DNA from: Firmicutes bacterium UBA4975
GTDB lineage: Bacteria; Bacillota; Proteinivoracia; UBA4975
Direction of reading: 5' to 3'
Assembly (NCBI GenBank): GCA_002397155.1
Contig: DGZR01000059.1
Coordinates: 2,926-18,803 of the forward strand
Length of the DNA stretch: 15,878 bases
Part shown: positions 11,845-15,878 of the stretch, one piece after another
Numbering within the stretch: position 1 is the first letter of the stretch
How the letters are laid out: each line of letters starts with the position of its first letter
Notes under the pieces: generated by a model
The model's input: only the letters and a program-made list of their open reading frames with translations
What the model was told of the DNA's origin: nothing
Database searches by the model: none
Made by a program: the position numbers and the translations under genes

Positions 11845-14439
11845 ATGGAAACCAAGATGAGCAGCGCTTACGCACCCGGAGAAATCGAACCCCGCATCCG
11901 CAAGTACTGGCAAGGCCAGTTTGTCGCTCCCGCTTCCCCCGATGGGCCGACCTTTTCTATCGTCATGCCCCCCCCCAATGTGACCGGGGCCCTGCACATG
12001 GGCCATGCTTTTGACTGCGCCCTTCAGGACGTCCTCACTCGCTGGAAACGGATGGAGGGCTATGCCTGCCTGTGGCTGCCGGGCACCGACCACGCCGGCA
12101 TCGCCACCCAGGCCAAGGTCGAGGAAAAACTGCGGGAAGAGGGCTTGAGCCGGTGGGACCTGGGCCGGGATAAGTTTCTCGAGGAAGTATGGCGCTGGAA
12201 GGACAAGTACCACACCCGCATCGTCGAACAGATGGAGCAGATGGGGATTTCCTGCGACTGGTCCCGGGAGCGCTTTACCCTGGATGAGGGCTGTTCCCGG
12301 GCAGTGCGGGAAGTCTTTGTCCGCCTGTATGAAAAGGGCCTGATCTACCGGGGGGAATACATCGTCAACTGGTGCCCCCGCTGCCAGACCGCCATCTCGG
12401 ACATCGAGGTCGATCACGAAGAAGCAGAATCTTCCCTCTGGTACCTGGTCTACCCCTTGGCTGACGGCTCGGGCCAACTGGTGGTGGCCACCACCCGGCC
12501 GGAGACCATGCTGGGGGATACGGCGGTGGCGGTGCACCCCGGGGACGAACGCTACGCAAGCCTGGTGGGTAAAGAGGTTCGGCTGCCCCTGTCGGGGCGC
12601 TTGGTCCCGGTGGTGGCCGACGATTTTGTCGATCCCCAGTTCGGCACCGGCGCGGTCAAGGTCACTCCCGCCCACGACCCCAACGACTACGAGCTGGGCC
12701 TCAGGCACCGGCTGCCCCTGGTGCAGGTTATCGACAGCGAGGGACGGATGACCGCCGCCGCCGGCAAGTACGAGGGCCTGGAACGCTACCAGTGCCGGCA
12801 GGCCGTGGTCCGGGACCTGGCGGAGGCGGGGGCCCTGGAAAAGATCGAACCCCATACTCACGCCACCGGCCACTGCCAGCGCTGTTCCACCGTAGTGGAA
12901 CCCCTGGTCTCCAAACAGTGGTTTGTCAAGATGGGGCCCCTGGCGGCACCGGCCATCACCGCGGTGCGGCAAAAAGAGGTGCAGTTTGTGCCCAAGCGCT
13001 TTGAGGGGATCTACTACAATTGGCTGGAAAACATCCGGGACTGGTGCATTTCCCGCCAGCTTTGGTGGGGGCACCGGATTCCCGCCTGGTACTGCCAGTG
13101 CGGAAAGACCGTCGTCGCCCGGGAAGAACCCGGGGCCTGCCCTCGCTGCGGCGGCGAGCTGGTCCAGGACCCGGATGTGCTGGACACCTGGTTCAGCTCG
13201 GCCCTCTGGCCTTTTTCCACCCTGGGCTGGCCGGATAAGACCGGGGATCTTGACCACTACTTTCCCACCAGCGTCCTGGTCACCGCTTACGACATCATCT
13301 TTTTTTGGGTGGCCCGGATGATCTTTTCCTCCCTGGAATTTACCGGGCAGGCGCCTTTTCGCCATGCTTACCTCCATGGCCTGGTGCGGGATGATCAGGG
13401 GCGAAAGATGAGCAAGTCCCTGGGGAACGGCATCGACCCCCTGGAGATCATCGAAAAGTACGGGGCGGACACCCTGCGCTTTACCCTGCTCACCGGGGCC
13501 GCCCCCGGCAATGACCTGCGCTTTCAACTGGACCGGGTGGAGGCCGGCCGGAACTTTGCCAATAAAATTTGGAACGCCGCCCGCTTTGTCTTGATGAATT
13601 TGGAGGGTGAGACCGAGGTCCCAGGGAGAGAAGACCTGGATCTCCCTTCCCGCTGGATTTTGGCCAGGTTTAATGAAGCGACGAACCAGGTCACCGCCAA
13701 TCTGGAAAAATACGAGCTGGGGGATGCCGCTCGGGCCATCTACGACTTTCTCTGGAACGAGTTCTGCGACTGGTATATCGAGGCGGCGAAATTGGGCCTG
13801 GGAGACCCCCGCTACCGCCGGACGACCCAGGCCGTGCTAAAAAAAGTGCTGCAGGGTTCCTTACAACTGCTGCATCCCTTTATGCCCTTCATCACCGAAG
13901 AAATCTGGCAGGAGATGGAGAATAGTTCTATCGCCCTCTCTTCCTGGCCCCGGGCCCATGGGGAGTACGAGAGCGAACAGTTTGAGACCGTGCGGGAACT
14001 GGTGCGGGCCATCCGCAATATTAAGAGCGAACTGAATCTGAGCCCGGGCAAAAAAATCCCGGCTTGGCTCTATATCGCTGAAGACAAGGGCTACGAGTCC
14101 TTGGCCCCATTGATCTGCCACCTGGCCCGGGCCGGCGAGTTCCGGGTTGTTGTAGGCGGGGAAAAACCGGCCCAAGCCGTCAGTCGCACCCTGGGCTTTG
14201 GCGAAGTCCTGGTTCCCCTGGCAGAGGTCATCGACCTGGGCCAGGAAGTGAAACGCTTGGGCCAGGAGTCGGCCCGGCTGGACGGGGAAGTGGCACGCTT
14301 GGAAAAAAAGCTGGCCAATCCCGGCTTTACCGGCAAAGCGCCCCGGGAGGTCATCGAGGGCGAGCAGGCCAAACTGGCGGACTACCTGGGCAAACGGGAG
14401 CGGGTCCGGGAACGGCTGGCCCAGCTTTTGGGAGAATGA
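11845..14439 (+). CDS. valS: valyl-tRNA synthetase
   Basis: Class I aminoacyl-tRNA synthetase that charges tRNA-Val in the cytoplasm. The 864 residues are normal for bacteria. The signature PPPNVTGALHMGH (HIGH box) is at 42-54 and KMSKS at 521-525. The CP1 editing domain lies at about 185-345, with the threonine-rich editing motif VATTRPET at 214-221. A zinc knuckle C417-x-C419 and C432-x2-C435 follows, next to DTWFSSALWPFSTLGWP. The anticodon-binding helical domain occupies about 590-740. A C-terminal charged coiled coil (about 800-864) is the tRNA-binding arm special to ValRS. The valine-specific text around PPPNVTG distinguishes it from IleRS and LeuRS. The start ATG is 8 bases after GGGAGG, straight after the T-box terminator. 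Its stop overlaps the folC start, and the valS-folC order is shared with Bacillus. Confidence 0.98.
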   Translation: METKMSSAYAPGEIEPRIRKYWQGQFVAPASPDGPTFSIVMPPPNVTGALHMGHAFDCALQDVLTRWKRMEGYACLWLPGTDHAGIATQAKVEEKLREEGLSRWDLGRDKFLEEVWRWKDKYHTRIVEQMEQMGISCDWSRERFTLDEGCSRAVREVFVRLYEKGLIYRGEYIVNWCPRCQTAISDIEVDHEEAESSLWYLVYPLADGSGQLVVATTRPETMLGDTAVAVHPGDERYASLVGKEVRLPLSGRLVPVVADDFVDPQFGTGAVKVTPAHDPNDYELGLRHRLPLVQVIDSEGRMTAAAGKYEGLERYQCRQAVVRDLAEAGALEKIEPHTHATGHCQRCSTVVEPLVSKQWFVKMGPLAAPAITAVRQKEVQFVPKRFEGIYYNWLENIRDWCISRQLWWGHRIPAWYCQCGKTVVAREEPGACPRCGGELVQDPDVLDTWFSSALWPFSTLGWPDKTGDLDHYFPTSVLVTAYDIIFFWVARMIFSSLEFTGQAPFRHAYLHGLVRDDQGRKMSKSLGNGIDPLEIIEKYGADTLRFTLLTGAAPGNDLRFQLDRVEAGRNFANKIWNAARFVLMNLEGETEVPGREDLDLPSRWILARFNEATNQVTANLEKYELGDAARAIYDFLWNEFCDWYIEAAKLGLGDPRYRRTTQAVLKKVLQGSLQLLHPFMPFITEEIWQEMENSSIALSSWPRAHGEYESEQFETVRELVRAIRNIKSELNLSPGKKIPAWLYIAEDKGYESLAPLICHLARAGEFRVVVGGEKPAQAVSRTLGFGEVLVPLAEVIDLGQEVKRLGQESARLDGEVARLEKKLANPGFTGKAPREVIEGEQAKLADYLGKRERVRERLAQLLGE

Positions 14440-15689
14440 TGGATAGACTGTTTGACTGGCTGGAAGGACTGCCCCGTTTCGGCGTCCTTCGGTACAATCT
14501 CTACCGGATGTGGCTGCTGGCCCAAGGCTTTGTTCCGGAGTACAGGGACCTGGAGGTATTTTTCATCGCCGGCAGCAAGGGCAAGGGGACAACCGGGACG
14601 GCCCTGGCTTCAATCCTGGACCAAGCCGGGGTGCCCACCGGCCTGGTCACCTCGCCCCACCTGTTCAGCGTGACCGAACGGATTGCCCTGGGCGGGACCT
14701 GTATTGGGGAGGAGGTCTTGGCCCGTATACTGGCGCAAGTCCGGGCCGACCTGCCGGCCCTGCCCGAGGAATACGGCCCCTGGCTCTATGGGGAGGTGCT
14801 GCTGGTGGCGGCGCTTCTCTGGTTTCGGGAAAGGGGGGCCCGGGCCCTGGTCCTGGAGGCGGGGTTGGGGGGGCGGCTGGACGCCGGCAATTTCTTTCGC
14901 CGCCCCCTGGCTACCTGTATAACCAATGTTACCCTGGAGCACCGGGGGATTCTGGGCTCGACCCTGGAGGAGATCGCCGGGGAAAAGGCGGGCATAATCA
15001 AGCCGGGGACGCCCCTGGTGACAGCAGCCCAAGGGGAGGCTTTGGCTGTGGTGAAAAAGCGAGCCCGCCTCTTGGCTGCTCCTGTGTGGGCTTACCCCGC
15101 CGATTTTTACTGGCGGGAAGAAGGCGGGAGGGCTCGGCTGGTCCTGCCGGGGATGGAGACTTGGCTGGAACGAAAAGCCGCCACCCCGGCAGAAAAGATC
15201 GACTGGGCCCTGGCCGCCCGGCTGGCCGCTTTTCACCCCCAAGTAGACCCCCAGGCCATAGGCCGGGGGCTGGCCTTGGCGCCCCGCCTGCCCGGGCGCT
15301 TTGAAGTGGTGCCGGGAGAGCCGGTCTTCGTCCTGGATGTGGCCCACACTCCGGAAGCGGTGGCCAACTTGCTGGCTGCCCTGGAGGGGCATTTTCCCGG
15401 TCAAAGGATTGCCTTTGTCGCCGGGTTTTTGGCGGACAAAGAAGGAACGGTCATGCTGGGGCTGATGATGGCGGTCGGGCGCCCGGTCTACCACGCCCCC
15501 CTCCGCCACCCCCGGAGCCTGCTGTGGCAAGACTGTCCCCTGGGGATCCCCGTCCCTTCTGTCCGGGAGGGCATAAAAAGAGCGGCGGCCCAGGCTTCGG
15601 TCGTCTGCGTCACCGGCTCTTTTGCCGCCGTTAAGGAGGCCAGGGAATACCTGGAGGGGGCCCCTTCTGCCGCAGGCTATTGTCATTGA
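14436..15689 (+). CDS. folC: folylpolyglutamate synthase / dihydrofolate synthase family protein
   Basis: Mur-ligase-like ATP-dependent enzyme that adds glutamate to folates (and may make dihydrofolate). It has 417 residues, close to the usual 420-430. The P-loop is GSKGKGTT at 46-53, where the family usually has GTNGKGS. SPHLFSVTERI at 73-83 follows. Metal and catalytic positions are kept: E141 in LEAGLGG, H169 in LEHRGILG (usual D-H becomes E-H), and EKAGIIK at 183-189 with its lysine. The C-terminal domain begins near 285 at LPGRFEV and has DVAHTP at 301-306 (usual DxAHNP). The first ATG at 14436 overlaps the valS stop (ATGA); a second ATG at 14439 is slightly better spaced from GGGAG at 14430-14434. 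It is coexpressed with valS under the T-box. The changed motifs leave room for a specialised glutamate ligase. Confidence 0.86.
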   Translation: MMDRLFDWLEGLPRFGVLRYNLYRMWLLAQGFVPEYRDLEVFFIAGSKGKGTTGTALASILDQAGVPTGLVTSPHLFSVTERIALGGTCIGEEVLARILAQVRADLPALPEEYGPWLYGEVLLVAALLWFRERGARALVLEAGLGGRLDAGNFFRRPLATCITNVTLEHRGILGSTLEEIAGEKAGIIKPGTPLVTAAQGEALAVVKKRARLLAAPVWAYPADFYWREEGGRARLVLPGMETWLERKAATPAEKIDWALAARLAAFHPQVDPQAIGRGLALAPRLPGRFEVVPGEPVFVLDVAHTPEAVANLLAALEGHFPGQRIAFVAGFLADKEGTVMLGLMMAVGRPVYHAPLRHPRSLLWQDCPLGIPVPSVREGIKRAAAQASVVCVTGSFAAVKEAREYLEGAPSAAGYCH

Positions 15690-15708
15690 TAGGCGGGTTT
15701 GCTAGAAT
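15680..15708 (+). promoter_or_regulatory. sigma-A-type promoter for the TPR gene
   Basis: TTGTCA at 15680-15685 and TAGAAT at 15703-15708 are exactly 17 bases apart. The -35 overlaps the last codons of folC. Transcription would start near 15715, leaving a short leader. A TTGACA at 15712-15717 has no matching -10 before the start codon. Confidence 0.65.
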
Positions 15709-15738
15709 AGGTTGACATCGTTGGGAAGGGTGGGAAGC

Positions 15739-15878
15739 ATGGCCGGTAAAGTTATAAAATTTTGCGAGGGTTCCCGGGTCTACTTTGAGCTGGGAAACTA
15801 CTATTACTACCGAAACAACTTGGACAAAGCCCTGGCTTACTTTGAACGGGCCCTGGCCATCGATCCGGCCAACGCCCA
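15739..15878 (+). CDS. tetratricopeptide repeat protein, 3'-truncated by window end
   Basis: Only the first 46 codons are present. The ATG at 15739 lies 8 bases after AAGGG. After a 14-residue lead (MAGKVIKFCEGSRV) comes one complete TPR motif: ELGNYYYYRNNLDKALAYFE then RALAIDPANA, with the usual G8, Y11, A20, F24, A27 and P32 pattern. More repeats presumably follow beyond the window. No signal peptide is seen. TPR repeats mediate protein-protein contact, so no specific function can be assigned. Confidence 0.75.
   Translation, partial: MAGKVIKFCEGSRVYFELGNYYYYRNNLDKALAYFERALAIDPANA

Noticed and set aside
11821..13527. Long open frame on the minus strand (568 codons) opposite valS
   Set aside because: It mirrors the GC-rich third positions of valS, has low-complexity Gly/Pro/His-rich text without family motifs, and runs into the T-box terminator.
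14510..15304. Plus-strand open frame of 264 codons in another frame of folC
   Set aside because: The Gly/Pro/Arg-rich translation overlaps the clear folC frame and has no plausible ribosome site.
14610..15686. Long open frame on the minus strand (358 codons) opposite folC
   Set aside because: It is an antisense shadow of a clear folC gene; the translation is Gly/Gln/Pro-rich with no domain.
15712..15717. Perfect TTGACA as a -35 for the TPR gene
   Set aside because: A -10 at the right distance would fall on the ribosome site and start codon; TTGTCA-17-TAGAAT just upstream fits better.

Overview
The window is GC-rich, densely coded, entirely plus-strand DNA. It looks like the chromosome of a low-profile Clostridia/Firmicutes bacterium, possibly Peptococcaceae- or Moorella-like; this is inferred from gene order and not proven. 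Three things point there: the order lonB-lon-ysxC, as in Bacillus; valS-folC under a T-box leader; and strong AGGAGG-type ribosome sites used with several TTG starts. No mobile element, CRISPR array, tRNA or rRNA is visible.

Layout. (1) 1-4306: protein quality control and ribosome assembly. A 5'-truncated lonB is followed by a complete lon and then ysxC/engB, which overlaps the lon end. (2) 4431-4907: a small two-helix membrane protein of unknown function with an apparent ATT start, closed by a strong terminator. (3) 5045-6433: a GltS-family sodium/glutamate-type symporter, followed by two successive terminator hairpins. (4) 6615-8117: a FAD-dependent oxidoreductase fused to a C-terminal Rieske domain (YhfW-like), with its own terminator. 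(5) 8229-11528: a tightly overlapped five-gene operon. It encodes a plant-type [2Fe-2S] protein, a FAD/NAD(P)-type flavoprotein, an 8-cysteine ferredoxin, a BFD-type [2Fe-2S] protein and a DAO-family flavoprotein. (6) 11557-15689: a promoter and valine T-box leader, then valS and folC. (7) 15680-15878: a promoter and the start of a TPR protein cut by the window end.

The most interesting part is region 5. Together the five products look like one membrane-independent amino-acid (or imino-acid/amine) dehydrogenase of the HcnABC / heteromeric sarcosine oxidase / archaeal dye-linked L-proline dehydrogenase superfamily. Here the large alpha subunit is taken apart into separate genes for its N-terminal ferredoxin domain, its flavin core and its C-terminal BFD domain. 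The DAO-family subunit would oxidise the substrate, and the flavin core plus a chain of iron-sulfur clusters would carry electrons to an unknown acceptor. The neighbouring Rieske flavoprotein and glutamate-type transporter suggest an amino-acid-use neighbourhood, but they are separate transcription units, so the link is inference only.

Other points to check are the valine T-box, whose tRNA-end-binding bulge reads TGGA rather than the TGGT expected for a valine tRNA ending A73-CCA; the ATT start; and a FolC with altered signature motifs.
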